Assembly (NCBI GenBank): GCA_016934735.1
Contig: JAFGSG010000140.1
Span: 1-58,537, forward strand
From: Spirochaetota bacterium
Lineage (GTDB): Bacteria > Spirochaetota > UBA4802 > JAFGDQ01
Length of the DNA: 58,537 nt
Reading direction: 5' to 3'
Shown one piece after another: positions 26,950 to 36,506 of the stretch (its first letter is position 1; each line of letters begins with the position of its first letter). The notes under the pieces are model-generated. The model ran no database searches. It was not told the DNA's origin and worked only from the letters and a program-made list of their open reading frames with translations. Made by a program: the position numbers and the translations under genes.

Positions 26950-28440
26950 ATGAGCGAAGATGTATCACAGTTAATTAAGCTGAGAATCGAAAAAATAGAA
27001 AATCTGAAAAAAAGCGGAGTAAATCCTTATCCTGTAAGATATTTTAAAGATGATTACGCAGAGGATATTAAAAATAATTTTAAAGATGATGAGGCGAAAG
27101 ATGTTAATGTGGCAGGCAGACTTAAGTCAAAGAGGCCTATGGGCAAGGCCGCATTTGCCCACCTGGAAGATTTATCCGGATCTATACAGATCTATGCGAG
27201 AGAAGACGTTCTGGGAAAGGAGAATTTCGGTATTTTTACTTCGTTCGATATCGGGGATATAATAGGGGTTAAAGGCCAGACTTTCAGGACGAAACACGGC
27301 GAGATAAGCATTAAGGTTCAGAAGGCAGAGCTGCTGGCTAAGTGTATCCGCCCGCTCCCGATAGTAAAAGAAAAGGATGGGCAGCTCTTTGATGAATTCG
27401 CGGACAGGGAGCAGCGGTACAGACAGAGATATGTTGATCTCGCAGTGAGCCCGGGAGTAAAGGCAGACTTTATTCTCCGGAGCAGAATCATCAGCGGCAT
27501 AAGAGAATATCTTACCGGGCGCGGTTATCTTGAAGTGGAAACTCCCATGATGCAGGCTATCCCGGGTGGTGCTGCAGCAAGGCCGTTTAGTACTCATCAT
27601 AACGCGCTGGATATTGACCTTTATCTAAGGATAGCACCGGAATTATATTTAAAAAGGCTCTTGGTCGGCGGATTTGAAAGAGTATTTGAGCTTAACAGAA
27701 ACTTCAGAAACGAAGGGATATCCACGAAGCATAATCCGGAATTCACAATGCTTGAGCTTTATTCAGCTTATCAGGATTATAAATATATGATGAATCTCGC
27801 GGAGGATATGATATCTTCCCTTGCATTAAAGCATCTTGGAAAAATGGTAATTGATTATCAGGGATCCACAATTGATCTTACTCCTCCATGGGAGAAGATC
27901 ACTTTTGTTGATGTAATTAAGAAATACACAAAGGTTGATTTTCAACAAATAAAAACAGTTGAAGAGGCGCGAAAAGCTGCAGATTCAGTCGGTCTTGCGG
28001 TCGCCGATGATTTGTCGATATGGAAAATCGCCAACGAAATATTCGAAGAAAGAGTGGAGGATAAACTGATACAGCCGGCTATTGTCATGGATTACCCGAA
28101 AGAATTGTCGCCGCTTTCCAAATCCATGGAAGACAATCCGGAATTTGTAGAAAGATTCGAGCCTTACATTGCCGGAAGGGAGATAGGCAATGCGTTTACC
28201 GAGCTTAACGATCCATTCGATCAGAAGGCCAGATTTGAGGATCAGGTGCGCAAAAGAGAGGCAGGCGACGAGGAAGCGCAAATGATGGACAATGATTATA
28301 TATGTGCTCTTGAGTACGGCATGCCGCCCGCGGCAGGTATGGGTATCGGCATTGACAGACTCATTATGCTGTTTATAAACAGCTCTTCGATCAAGGATAC
28401 AATATTGTTTCCGCTTCTCAGGCCTGAAAAAATAGATTGA
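26950..28440 (+). CDS. lysS: Lysyl-tRNA synthetase, class II
   Basis: A 496-residue class II enzyme charging tRNA-Lys. The N-terminal OB-fold anticodon-binding domain ([16 protein letters not shown]) is followed by class II motif 2 ([17 protein letters not shown]) and motif 3 ([11 protein letters not shown]). Length fits bacterial LysS. The ATG at 26950 (MSEDVSQ) has GGAG 8 bases upstream; the frame is open further but the added residues are not family-like. TTGACA at 26884 may be its -35 box. lolA follows after 31 bases and may be cotranscribed. Confidence 0.96.
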   Translation: MSEDVSQLIKLRIEKIENLKKSGVNPYPVRYFKDDYAEDIKNNFKDDEAKDVNVAGRLKSKRPMGKAAFAHLEDLSGSIQIYAREDVLGKENFGIFTSFDIGDIIGVKGQTFRTKHGEISIKVQKAELLAKCIRPLPIVKEKDGQLFDEFADREQRYRQRYVDLAVSPGVKADFILRSRIISGIREYLTGRGYLEVETPMMQAIPGGAAARPFSTHHNALDIDLYLRIAPELYLKRLLVGGFERVFELNRNFRNEGISTKHNPEFTMLELYSAYQDYKYMMNLAEDMISSLALKHLGKMVIDYQGSTIDLTPPWEKITFVDVIKKYTKVDFQQIKTVEEARKAADSVGLAVADDLSIWKIANEIFEERVEDKLIQPAIVMDYPKELSPLSKSMEDNPEFVERFEPYIAGREIGNAFTELNDPFDQKARFEDQVRKREAGDEEAQMMDNDYICALEYGMPPAAGMGIGIDRLIMLFINSSSIKDTILFPLLRPEKID

Positions 28441-28471
28441 TTTTGTAAATACAACAAATAGTATTTGTAAT

Positions 28472-29140
28472 ATGAAATACTGGAAAATCCTGACATTTGT
28501 ATTATTATTGTGCCTGCTTTATTGTTTCTCTCATGTTTTTGCGCTTACTGGCGAAGAAGCAATGGCTAAACTCATTGAGAGAATGGACAGCGCAGAAACA
28601 ATGAAAGGTAAAATAACGATCTCCTTTCAGTCCGGCGAGAGTTATTCCGGAGTATTCACATATATGCATCCGGGAAAGATATATGTGAAGTTCAATGATC
28701 CGCCGGGGAAAATAATAGTTACCAATGGAAAAAAATTATGGGTATATGATTCATCGACCGATGTCTGCGGAGTCCAGGAACTGGATACAGAAGATTCCGA
28801 GAGTGACAAAGAGGATGGAGATAAACAATCGGGCGAGATTAAAGCGAAATTGATGGGAGGCATTTCAAAATTTTTCCGGACTTACGAAGCAAGTATATCT
28901 GAAAACACATCCCAATCTGTTATTGAATTAGTAAACGATAACAGGAAGTATTCCGATATAAAATTTATTGTTAACCTGGAATTTTTACTTACAAGCGCTG
29001 TTTTCAAAGATAAAAACGGGGACGGCTTTGTCATTAAATTATCTGATGTTAAAATTGGAGAGAAGATAACTCCCGGAGTATTTGATTTCAAGGCTCCGGC
29101 AAATGCGCAGGTTGTGAAAAATCCATTGGATATCAGGTAG
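28472..29140 (+). CDS. lolA: LolA-like outer-membrane lipoprotein carrier protein
   Basis: A 222-residue exported protein with a signal peptide (hydrophobic residues about 7-24). The body has the LolA half-barrel pattern: an early helix (GEEAMAKLIERMDSAETMKGKI), then paired strands, including the family-typical PGKIYVKFNDPPGKIIVTNGKKLWVYD. A charged insertion (about residues 109-125, DTEDSESDKEDGDKQSG) is unusual. LolA carries lipoproteins across the periplasm from LolCDE to the outer membrane, which supports a diderm host. It follows lysS closely. Confidence 0.85.
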   Translation: MKYWKILTFVLLLCLLYCFSHVFALTGEEAMAKLIERMDSAETMKGKITISFQSGESYSGVFTYMHPGKIYVKFNDPPGKIIVTNGKKLWVYDSSTDVCGVQELDTEDSESDKEDGDKQSGEIKAKLMGGISKFFRTYEASISENTSQSVIELVNDNRKYSDIKFIVNLEFLLTSAVFKDKNGDGFVIKLSDVKIGEKITPGVFDFKAPANAQVVKNPLDIR

Positions 29141-29284
29141 CCGATTGTTTCTTATGTGTCAAGCCGGATATAAATAAGAAAAATAGCATCTGATTGCCTC
29201 AACCAAGATTTATTATAACGGAAGATACTACAGCCAAGTATGTCCGGGAAGTTGCCGAAAATGCAAGATCACGGGAAAGTATTT

Positions 29285-29872
29285 ATGAAAAATAATTTCA
29301 AGAAAATGATTATTTTATTATTTATTATTTTTTATTTTAACGGTAGCAATAAAGCCGATGCGGAAGAGCTTTTCTTTACATATATAGGGCCGACAATCGG
29401 AGCGGGCATGAACCAGATAGCATACAGAGGCTGGTCTTCGGATTCAGATACAAGAGTTTCCAGGGTGATTACCGGTTATTATGTGAACGGCGGCTGTCTT
29501 TTTGATATTTTTGTCAGAAATTTTATCGGAGAATTCTCGCTTGACTACATATATAATCACAGCAGCGGCGAGCCGGAGGTTTCACTCTATCATTTAATTT
29601 ATACGGGCACTGCCAAATATGCTTTTGCCGTGAATCCCGTGCTGTCCCTTACATGCGGTCTCGGCGCGTATCTTGAAACTCAGCCTTCCAACAAAAGCTA
29701 CAGCGGGGGCGGATTGAACGGAGCGATTGGAACGGTATATGATGCTTCGCGCGATTGGAAAATTATTTTTGATGTAACAACCAGATATGGTTATTTCGGA
29801 AGAGGGGACGATTCTTCAAAATTCTCGTTAGGAGCAAAGATAGGTATGGTATATAAAGTTGGAAGAATATAA
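29285..29872 (+). CDS. Small outer-membrane beta-barrel candidate
   Basis: A 195-residue exported protein with a signal peptide (FKKMIILLFIIFYFNGSNKADA). The mature part alternates polar and hydrophobic residues in about eight strands, with aromatic and glycine-rich turns (TYIGPTIGAGMN, GLGAYLET), typical of an 8-stranded OmpW/OmpA-like barrel. No specific family was recognised. The ATG at 29285 puts the signal peptide first; the ribosome site is weak. Its end overlaps the ComEC-like gene by 14 bases, so the two are translationally coupled. Confidence 0.6.
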   Translation: MKNNFKKMIILLFIIFYFNGSNKADAEELFFTYIGPTIGAGMNQIAYRGWSSDSDTRVSRVITGYYVNGGCLFDIFVRNFIGEFSLDYIYNHSSGEPEVSLYHLIYTGTAKYAFAVNPVLSLTCGLGAYLETQPSNKSYSGGGLNGAIGTVYDASRDWKIIFDVTTRYGYFGRGDDSSKFSLGAKIGMVYKVGRI

Positions 29873-31916
29873 AAGAATTGCGAAACTCGTTCTTGTCCCA
29901 TCTTTTTTTTCCCTCCTGCCCGCTTTTTCAGTAATCATCCTTTCGTATTCCATTCTTGCCGGTTCAAAAACAGAAATCGGAATCAGTATTTTTTGCCTTT
30001 TTATTTTTGCTTCTGCCTTGTTTTTCTTCGCAAAGAGTCTTTCCGGGTGTTTTTTTTATTTAATTTTTTCAGTATTTATATCTCTTGTTATACTTTTACG
30101 AATTTTATTCCTTACCCACTTCTATCCCATAGATGATAGCTGTAAAAATTATACTGCAACAGTAAAATCCGTTAAAACCCTAAGATACAGCAGTGAGAAT
30201 GTTTTAAAATTTTTATGTTCAGATAAAATTCACTCAGGTTTTTTTTCATCTGACAATAAGGCAGTCAGTTATACTGATAAAGAAATTAAAATTATTCCAG
30301 GCGATAAAATCTTAATTTATTCAAAACCAAAAGAAATAAGTTTTGATAATCAAAATATTTCTTGTTTTGAGACTAATCTTTTAAGAAAAGGATTCCATTA
30401 TATATTTTATCTTAATAATAAGAATTATAAGGTTGTTAAGCATGCTCCTGTATCTATAAAAGAAAAAATAAGAAACTCTATAGAAACTAATCTGTCGAGA
30501 CTCTTTAACGAAAAGACAGTACAGGTAATAAAGGCATTATATTTTGCGAACGGGACTTATATTGATAAATCAACTATAATCGATTTTAAAAGGGCAGGGG
30601 CTTTACATATTCTTGCAGCGAGCGGTGAACACATAGGCATAATAGCCGGAGCTTTGCTCTTAATATTAAGCCCATTACTTGTCTCCCGAAATTTTCTTCG
30701 TGTAATTATAGCGTTAGTTCTATTGTTTTATTTATATATAACCGATATGCCTGTTTCTCTTTTAAGGGCTTTTATAATGTATTATGTGTTTTCCATTCAG
30801 CAAATTTTCAACTTTGAAAAAAATATTTTCAATACTTTGTTTATTTCCGCTATAATTATTCTTATCATATCTCCTTATGATCTTTACAACCTCGGATTCC
30901 AGCTTTCATTCGGGGCTACGTTCGGTATTCTGCTTTTTCATAATTTTTATAAAGATATTTTTTCATCTTTATCCTCAAAGATTCCTGGAATTTTATCTGT
31001 GACATTTTCCGCGCAGGTTTTTGTTTTACCGATTATCTTTATACAATTAAATGAAATAAATTTAGCCGGTCTTCTTTCTAATATAATACTCGTTTTTACA
31101 ATGTCAGGGACAATGATGTTTTCTATTATTACAAATTTAATTTCAGTCATAGCATTTATGCCTGCAAAATATTTAGCCGTGTTCACTGATTTTCTTTATT
31201 CACTAAGCCTGAAAGTTGTTCAATATTTTTCCGGGATAAACGGGCATTTCGTCACAGACAGCAGCGTAGGATTCTTTTTACTTATACCGTTTATTTTATT
31301 TCTTATACCGATTATGCCGTTAAAGTTGAATAAAAAACTTCAGGGCTTTTCATTAATAATCGCAGTGCTATCAGCATGGTTAATGCTATCCGGTTTTTAC
31401 ACGACAACTAATAATAAAATAACAATAACAGGTACCGATGAAAAGGTTATTATAATACAAAAAGAAAATCATAATCCGATAATATTCGGAAATATATCTG
31501 CATTCGAAGATGCCGACTGCATTGCGCATTATCTTAACAAAAATAATATCAGGAATATTGATCTTTGCATACCTTCCCCCGATTTTGATAATTTACGGAA
31601 TTTTTCTTATCTCATTAAAAAGACTTTAGTAGCCAGGTGCTTTATTGCGCCTGAATTTATGTTCACAGGATATTTTAAAAAATTCTGCCGCACACTGGAT
31701 ACAGACGGCATTGCACTAAAAATACAAAAATTTAAAACATACAGCGCAGATGAATTAAAGGGTATTGGAAGGCCAGAATATGCAAAAAATATGCTGCTGA
31801 CTCCGCTTGAAAATATTGCTGAACTCCATTATTTGTTTAGTGCGGATTATGACTTTAAAAATGCTCTTGCCGGAAATTTTATTAAAAGCGGTTACGAGGT
31901 TGAATATTTGGAATAA
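29859..31916 (+). CDS. ComEC/Rec2-like DNA-uptake channel, MBL-like end degenerate
   Basis: A 685-residue membrane protein of the ComEC/Rec2 competence family, the inner-membrane channel for incoming single-stranded DNA. Several N-terminal transmembrane helices, an OB-like periplasmic domain (about residues 110-200) and the Competence domain follow, with HILAASGEHIG (about 251-261) in place of the usual HLLAISGLHVG. FQLSFGATFGILLF matches the family. The C-terminal 170 residues correspond to the metallo-beta-lactamase-like domain, but where relatives carry an HxHxDH-type motif the sequence is PSPDFDN, so nuclease-type activity is unlikely. Overlaps the preceding gene by 14 bases. Confidence 0.87.
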   Translation: MEEYKRIAKLVLVPSFFSLLPAFSVIILSYSILAGSKTEIGISIFCLFIFASALFFFAKSLSGCFFYLIFSVFISLVILLRILFLTHFYPIDDSCKNYTATVKSVKTLRYSSENVLKFLCSDKIHSGFFSSDNKAVSYTDKEIKIIPGDKILIYSKPKEISFDNQNISCFETNLLRKGFHYIFYLNNKNYKVVKHAPVSIKEKIRNSIETNLSRLFNEKTVQVIKALYFANGTYIDKSTIIDFKRAGALHILAASGEHIGIIAGALLLILSPLLVSRNFLRVIIALVLLFYLYITDMPVSLLRAFIMYYVFSIQQIFNFEKNIFNTLFISAIIILIISPYDLYNLGFQLSFGATFGILLFHNFYKDIFSSLSSKIPGILSVTFSAQVFVLPIIFIQLNEINLAGLLSNIILVFTMSGTMMFSIITNLISVIAFMPAKYLAVFTDFLYSLSLKVVQYFSGINGHFVTDSSVGFFLLIPFILFLIPIMPLKLNKKLQGFSLIIAVLSAWLMLSGFYTTTNNKITITGTDEKVIIIQKENHNPIIFGNISAFEDADCIAHYLNKNNIRNIDLCIPSPDFDNLRNFSYLIKKTLVARCFIAPEFMFTGYFKKFCRTLDTDGIALKIQKFKTYSADELKGIGRPEYAKNMLLTPLENIAELHYLFSADYDFKNALAGNFIKSGYEVEYLE

Positions 31917-31932
31917 ATCTGAGGATAATTAT

Positions 31933-31971
31933 AAAAAACTCCCTGTCCAAAATATTTCATTAAACAGGGAG
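31933..31971 (-). terminator. Terminator of the glutaconyl-CoA decarboxylase operon
   Basis: An 8-bp stem pairs CTCCCTGT (31939-31946) with ACAGGGAG (31964-31971). Read on the minus strand it is followed by six T residues (31938-31933). It lies 25 bases after the gcdA stop and also marks the end of the convergent ComEC-like gene. Confidence 0.65.
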
Positions 31972-31995
31972 CTGGATAGATAAAAATAATATAAA

Positions 31996-33759
31996 TTATT
32001 TTGCCTGACGTTCTTTTATAGTCTTGAAATCTTTAATGATTCTCGGAAGAATCATTTGATGAAGCGGGCATATGGATGCAGGATTCTGGTATACTGATCC
32101 TGCAAAAGCAACAAGATAATTTCTCATAGCTTTCATAGGTACTACTTCATCTACAAGACCGTACTTGGCGCAATACGCAGGTCTTGAATTTTCATAATAT
32201 TCTTTTGCTATCTGATTCATCTTTTCGATGATCGGCTCGATCGGTTTGCCCGCGTCCTTTTCCTTGACGAGCCTTCTGGAGTATGTCGCAACTGCTGCAG
32301 TCTGCCCGTGCATAACGTATATTTCGGTAGTTGCTGTTCCGAGTGTGAACGCGTTGTGATCATTAGCAGTTGGCCCGCCCATTACATAATGCGCGGCCGC
32401 TGTTCCTTTTCTGAGAACTATAAGCATCTGTGGTATGCAGGATTGCTGAATCGAGTAAATAAGGCTTTGTCCGAGTCCGAGAAGTTCTGCTTTTTCCGCA
32501 ATGTCGCCTACGTCTATTCCGCTTGTATCCTGGAACCATATGATCGGCACTCTGTCTCTTGAGCAGAAGGTCACGAATTCGTTCATCTTCACAAGGCCCT
32601 GACGGTACAATTTGCCGCCAATGCCTGGATAATCCGCGTATTCCGGATAGCCCTTGGGAAGAATACCCTGGCGGTTACCTATAACAGCCATTAAAAATCC
32701 GTCTACCTTTACTAGGCCTGTATAAATTTCTGGGCCGTAGTCTGGGCGGTATTCCATATGCTCACTGTTATCCACAAGACGTGCAAGTATTTCGTCGAAG
32801 TTGTATACTTTTTTCTGTTCAAACTGAATTAGTTTATATATATCTTCAGAAGAAAATTTTGGTTCAGCCGGCTTTGCTACACGGAAGAATTTTGGATTAT
32901 AGCATGGGACCTCTTTCATATATTCTTTAAGTCCGTCTAAAACGCCTTTTTCTTCTTCATATACATAGCGGAAAAATCCTGTTTCGTTATAATGAACTTT
33001 TGGTGTGCCTGGAGGATTGCTTTTAAAATGTCTTGTTTTGTCAATAAGGTCTTCTACGTATGCGTTATCGAATTCACCTTTGGGTGCCATACCGCTTACT
33101 ATGCCGGCGCCCCCGACTGCTATATTGCAATTTTTATGCGCAAATAATATCGTGGGGCTGATGCCCTGATATCCGCCGCCTGCCGGGTTTGTGCCGTAAA
33201 TCCCTGCCAGTACGGGAATACCTAGCTGGTTTAGCTCAGCATGCCTGAAGAACGGAGTGCCGGATCCGCGCCTGTTGGCATAAAATTTCTCCTGCTCGTC
33301 CAGTTTGACGCCGCTGCAGTTGACAAGCCATACGAGCGGCAGATGAAGTCTTTTTGCCATATCCGTAACGCGCAGAATGTTATCGGACTGTCCCGGCACC
33401 CATGCGCCTGCAAGCACTTTATTGTCAAAACCGATTATTACTGCCCACTTCCCGGATATCTTACCCAAGCCGTCAAAGACGTTGTTCGTTCCTTCTTTAT
33501 TGTCGGCCGGATTGTATAAAGTATGCAAAGGGCACCATGTACCCGGATCAACAAGGTATTCAAGACGCTGCCATACCGTCATTTCTCCGCGTTCATTTAT
33601 TTTTTCTTCGGGCATACCGGCTTTTTTCGCTTGTGCCACAAGAGCGTCAATGCCGGCTTCGACTTCCTTTATCTGTTTTACGTTTTCTTCAGCTCTTTTA
33701 ATCTCGCCTTCTTTTAAAGCCCGGCCGAAATCATCCATTTTTTCGAAATATGGTCTCAT
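31996..33759 (-). CDS. gcdA: Glutaconyl-CoA decarboxylase alpha subunit (carboxyltransferase)
   Basis: A 587-residue carboxyltransferase of the acyl-CoA carboxylase/decarboxylase family. It has the same length as Acidaminococcus GcdA and many identical blocks, such as NCSGVKLDEQEKFYANRRG, GIYGTNPAGGGYQGISPT, GQSLIYSIQ and LRKGTAAAHYVMGGP. GcdA transfers the carboxyl group of glutaconyl-CoA to biotin in a sodium-pumping decarboxylase. A propionyl- or methylmalonyl-CoA enzyme is the alternative, but these are usually about 510 residues. AGGAG lies before the ATG. Third gene of the cluster; the membrane beta subunit (GcdB) is not in the window. Confidence 0.88.
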   Translation of the reverse strand: MRPYFEKMDDFGRALKEGEIKRAEENVKQIKEVEAGIDALVAQAKKAGMPEEKINERGEMTVWQRLEYLVDPGTWCPLHTLYNPADNKEGTNNVFDGLGKISGKWAVIIGFDNKVLAGAWVPGQSDNILRVTDMAKRLHLPLVWLVNCSGVKLDEQEKFYANRRGSGTPFFRHAELNQLGIPVLAGIYGTNPAGGGYQGISPTILFAHKNCNIAVGGAGIVSGMAPKGEFDNAYVEDLIDKTRHFKSNPPGTPKVHYNETGFFRYVYEEEKGVLDGLKEYMKEVPCYNPKFFRVAKPAEPKFSSEDIYKLIQFEQKKVYNFDEILARLVDNSEHMEYRPDYGPEIYTGLVKVDGFLMAVIGNRQGILPKGYPEYADYPGIGGKLYRQGLVKMNEFVTFCSRDRVPIIWFQDTSGIDVGDIAEKAELLGLGQSLIYSIQQSCIPQMLIVLRKGTAAAHYVMGGPTANDHNAFTLGTATTEIYVMHGQTAAVATYSRRLVKEKDAGKPIEPIIEKMNQIAKEYYENSRPAYCAKYGLVDEVVPMKAMRNYLVAFAGSVYQNPASICPLHQMILPRIIKDFKTIKERQAK

Positions 33760-33787
33760 TATTAAACTCCTGAATCGATTTTAGTAT

Positions 33788-33859
33788 ATTCATTACTGAT
33801 TTAGCAATAGAAGAGAAGCTTGTGCTTCACTTCTATTGCTCTGGAAAAAAGTAGTGAAT
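33788..33859. repeat. Nested palindrome inside the glutaconyl-CoA operon
   Basis: A 17-bp stem with a single A:A mismatch and a TTGT loop (33803-33840) sits inside a second, 10-bp arm pair (33788-33797 and 33850-33859, one mismatch). It lies between the biotin carrier stop and the gcdA start. No T-run follows on either strand, so it is not a standard terminator. It may be a REP-like element or an mRNA-stability structure. Confidence 0.6.
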
Positions 33860-33873
33860 ACCGGAATAAATAA

Positions 33874-34083
33874 CTATTCTATGACAGCAAGAATGTCATC
33901 TGCTTCAATATCCTGATTTTCCTTTACTTTTAATTCTTTAACTGTCCCGCCACATGGAGCGTATATCGGGGTTTCCATCTTCATGGCTTCAATAACGAAT
34001 ATCTCGTCATCTTCACTGACTTTTGCGCCTTGTGAAACTAAAACTTTAATTAACTTTCCTGAAAACGGGGATAAAACTTCCAT
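33874..34083 (-). CDS. Biotin carrier protein
   Basis: A 69-residue stand-alone biotinyl domain. EAMKM (about residues 30-34) carries the lysine that is biotinylated, and APCGGTVKELKVKENQDIE is the second half of the barrel. It carries carboxybiotin between GcdA and the membrane pump in decarboxylases of this type. The Pro/Ala-rich linker usual in GcdC is absent, so a separate gene may provide it or the domain acts unlinked. A GAGGTG site precedes the ATG. It lies 52 bases after the dehydrogenase gene on the same strand. Confidence 0.9.
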   Translation of the reverse strand: MEVLSPFSGKLIKVLVSQGAKVSEDDEIFVIEAMKMETPIYAPCGGTVKELKVKENQDIEADDILAVIE

Positions 34084-34134
34084 AATTTACACCTCAAATT
34101 ATTATTTATTAATATTTTTAAATACTTTAATCTG

Positions 34135-35298
34135 CTATTTATTAGCTTTTCTGATTCCAAGTTGGTCCAGAGATACAATGGTTTTGCATGTATTTGCCGA
34201 ACCTTCAACCATCGGATAGGCCGGGGCGTCTCTGTAAAATCTGGCTAAAGGATATTCTGTAGAATATCCATATGAACCCATTATTCTCATAGCGTACACA
34301 GAAGCCTTTTGTGCTACTTCGCCTGCCAGGTATTTTGCCTGTGCTACTTCAAAAGTGTTCCCAAGCTGTCCGTTGTCTTTTTGACATGCAGCCTTGTAAA
34401 CCATTAAGCGCGCTGCTTCAACTTCGCAGCTGATCTGCGCTATCATATCCTGAATCATCTGGAACTGGCCGATCGGCTGACCGAACTGTTTTCTTTCCAT
34501 TGCATAAGCAGTCATCGTGTCAAGGCATGCCTGTGCTAAGCCTACTCCGCCTGCCGCAGCCGATAGTCTTGTCTGGTTGAGTGAACCAAATACTATCTTT
34601 GCCCCATCGCCGGGTTTACCAAGAAGATTTTCCTTTGGAACCTGAACATTATCCAAAAATACTTCACCAGTAGCGCAAGAGCGGGTTCCAAGTTTATCGA
34701 GAGCGGTTGTTGAAATTCCCTTCATGGTTTTAGGCTCGATTACAAAAGCGGATAAACCCTTGCCTTTTGCTTCTTTGTCTGTATATGCGTAATATATCAG
34801 TACATTGGCTGTGCTTGCATTGGAGATCCATGTTTTTGAGCCGTTTATAATATAATGGTCACCCTTATCAATAGCAGTAGATTTCATTGACATCATATCC
34901 GATCCTGCATCAGGCTCTGTTATGCCGAATCCGCCGACATACTCCGCATTTACAAGCTTTTCAATGTATTTCTTTTTTGCAGCATCGGTCCCGTATCTGA
35001 AAATGGTAAAAGCGCACCCCAGAGCCTGCATATTAATCTGTACGCGGAGAGAGCTTGAAGCGCGTGAGATCTCTTCAGTGATTATCATAGCAGCAAGCCA
35101 GCCCATATTGCTTCCGCCGAATTCTTCCGGAATAACTGTGCCAAACATACCGAGTTCAGCCATGGGTTTTACTACTTCCTCGTAGGGAAAGTAATGTTTT
35201 TCATCCCACTCATCAGCAAAAGGCGTGATCTTTTCTGCAGCGAATTTCTGTACTGTTTCGCGAAGCATTTGTAATTCCTCGTTAAGAACAAAATCCAT
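34135..35298 (-). CDS. Acyl-CoA dehydrogenase, probably non-decarboxylating glutaryl-CoA dehydrogenase
   Basis: A 387-residue FAD acyl-CoA dehydrogenase. FGITEPDAGSD and GSKTWISN are the flavin and substrate motifs. The catalytic glutamate is in MVEGSANTCK (about residue 365). Decarboxylating glutaryl-CoA dehydrogenases have Tyr before this Glu; here it is Val, as recalled for the Desulfococcus-type enzyme that yields glutaconyl-CoA without losing CO2. The Arg in SSSLR (binding the distal carboxylate in that family) is kept. Start at 35298 has AGGAGA six bases upstream. The neighbouring glutaconyl-CoA decarboxylase genes strengthen this reading. Confidence 0.82.
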   Translation of the reverse strand: MDFVLNEELQMLRETVQKFAAEKITPFADEWDEKHYFPYEEVVKPMAELGMFGTVIPEEFGGSNMGWLAAMIITEEISRASSSLRVQINMQALGCAFTIFRYGTDAAKKKYIEKLVNAEYVGGFGITEPDAGSDMMSMKSTAIDKGDHYIINGSKTWISNASTANVLIYYAYTDKEAKGKGLSAFVIEPKTMKGISTTALDKLGTRSCATGEVFLDNVQVPKENLLGKPGDGAKIVFGSLNQTRLSAAAGGVGLAQACLDTMTAYAMERKQFGQPIGQFQMIQDMIAQISCEVEAARLMVYKAACQKDNGQLGNTFEVAQAKYLAGEVAQKASVYAMRIMGSYGYSTEYPLARFYRDAPAYPMVEGSANTCKTIVSLDQLGIRKANK

Positions 35299-35304
35299 AA
35301 TCAT

Positions 35305-35854
35305 TCTCCTATAATTATTAAATTTTTTTATGTTATATTAAGAAAGAAAAATTAAAAAATTACTTTCTAATAAAAATGCCTTTTGTAATTTAAAAATACT
35401 TTATATGGTATAGCAATTGACAAAAATAGGCTGGAGTTTTTAAAATCCGCCTGATGATCGATGCAAAAAGATATGAGAATGCTGTTTGTTAAGTAAAGAA
35501 ATAACTGCTAAACATCAAACATTTTATGGTAAACCATTTTTAACAAGCATTTTTTTTATTTTTTTATTATTTTATTCGGGTTAAATGTGTGTTTCATGTG
35601 AATAGCTGAACCAATGTTATTACCAAAGAACAGGGAATTGTAATTAGGATGAATTAAATGCTTAAACCCGGCTTTTTGTTCCAATCCGGCAGAAATAACA
35701 GTAATTGATTAGTTAGCAAGTCAGCCCGCTCAATGGGTTGGGACATTAAATACCAGAGAAACTAAATATGAGATGAAATGCTTTATAATAAGATTTAGTT
35801 TCTTGTAAGAACATGAAAGTTATTTGTAATATAGCGTAAAGGAGGATATATCGA
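35305..35854. promoter_or_regulatory. Divergent intergenic region with a 10-bp inverted repeat
   Basis: About 550 bases between divergent genes. GAAACTAAAT (35758-35767) and ATTTAGTTTC (35793-35802) form a perfect inverted repeat with a 25-base centre, 53 bases upstream of the rightward start. TTGACA at 35417-35422 may be a -35 box, but no good -10 follows. No RNA gene or small ORF was recognised in the rest. Confidence 0.4.
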
Positions 35855-36259
35855 TTGGAAGATGAAATAATTAAAAAAAGGACGCAGGAAACAGCAAAAA
35901 AACTTTTCGGCAAAGGTATAAAAATGGATCCGCCATACCTGACATGGCGCGAATTTAACAGGGACCTTGCCGGCGATTTCTCGAAATTTATTACGGGGAA
36001 TCTGTATTCCAGGACTGTGCTTACTTTACCCGAAAGGCAGATGGCAGCATGTGCTATGCTCGCAGCTCTCAGAGCAACGGATGAATTAAAGCTGCATGTA
36101 AATGCTGCTTTGAACGTTGGCTGTGACCCGGAAAAATTAGCTGAAATATTTTTTCAATTAGCTCCATATGCAGGTATGCCTTCCGTAAACGAAGCTCTTA
36201 CGGTTTATCGTGAAGTTCTGAAAGAGCGAGGTGAATGGCCCATATCAGAAAAGAAGTAA
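35855..36259 (+). CDS. Carboxymuconolactone decarboxylase (CMD) family protein
   Basis: A 134-residue protein of the AhpD/CMD superfamily. It follows the pattern LPERQMAACAMLAALRATDELKLH (about residues 57-80), then the helix of GCDPEKLAEIFFQLAPYAGMPSV, close to PcaC-type gamma-carboxymuconolactone decarboxylases. The CxxC of redox-active AhpD is absent, so a peroxidase partner role is unlikely. The start is a TTG with an almost perfect AAGGAGG site 9 bases upstream. It stands alone next to the glutaryl-CoA cluster; its substrate is unknown. Confidence 0.82.
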   Translation: MEDEIIKKRTQETAKKLFGKGIKMDPPYLTWREFNRDLAGDFSKFITGNLYSRTVLTLPERQMAACAMLAALRATDELKLHVNAALNVGCDPEKLAEIFFQLAPYAGMPSVNEALTVYREVLKERGEWPISEKK

Positions 36260-36506
36260 AAGAATCTTTTTTGAAGGAGTTTCATCTGCATTTCCTGCGG
36301 GTTTTATAAGTACTATAATATTTTCGTTGTCCATCTGGAATATATTGTTGACTATGAAAATATATCCGCTGTAATTGTGCATTTAATTAATATATTATAC
36401 AGCTATCAGCCATATTTTTGTCCGATTAAAAATGACTGGTTAAGCACTTAGCAATATTATTATTAAAAAATCAAAGAAAAAAAGATGGAGGTTGAAATAT
36501 CAATTT

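Noticed and set aside
33788-33859. Rho-independent terminator
   Set aside because: No T-run follows the stem on either strand.
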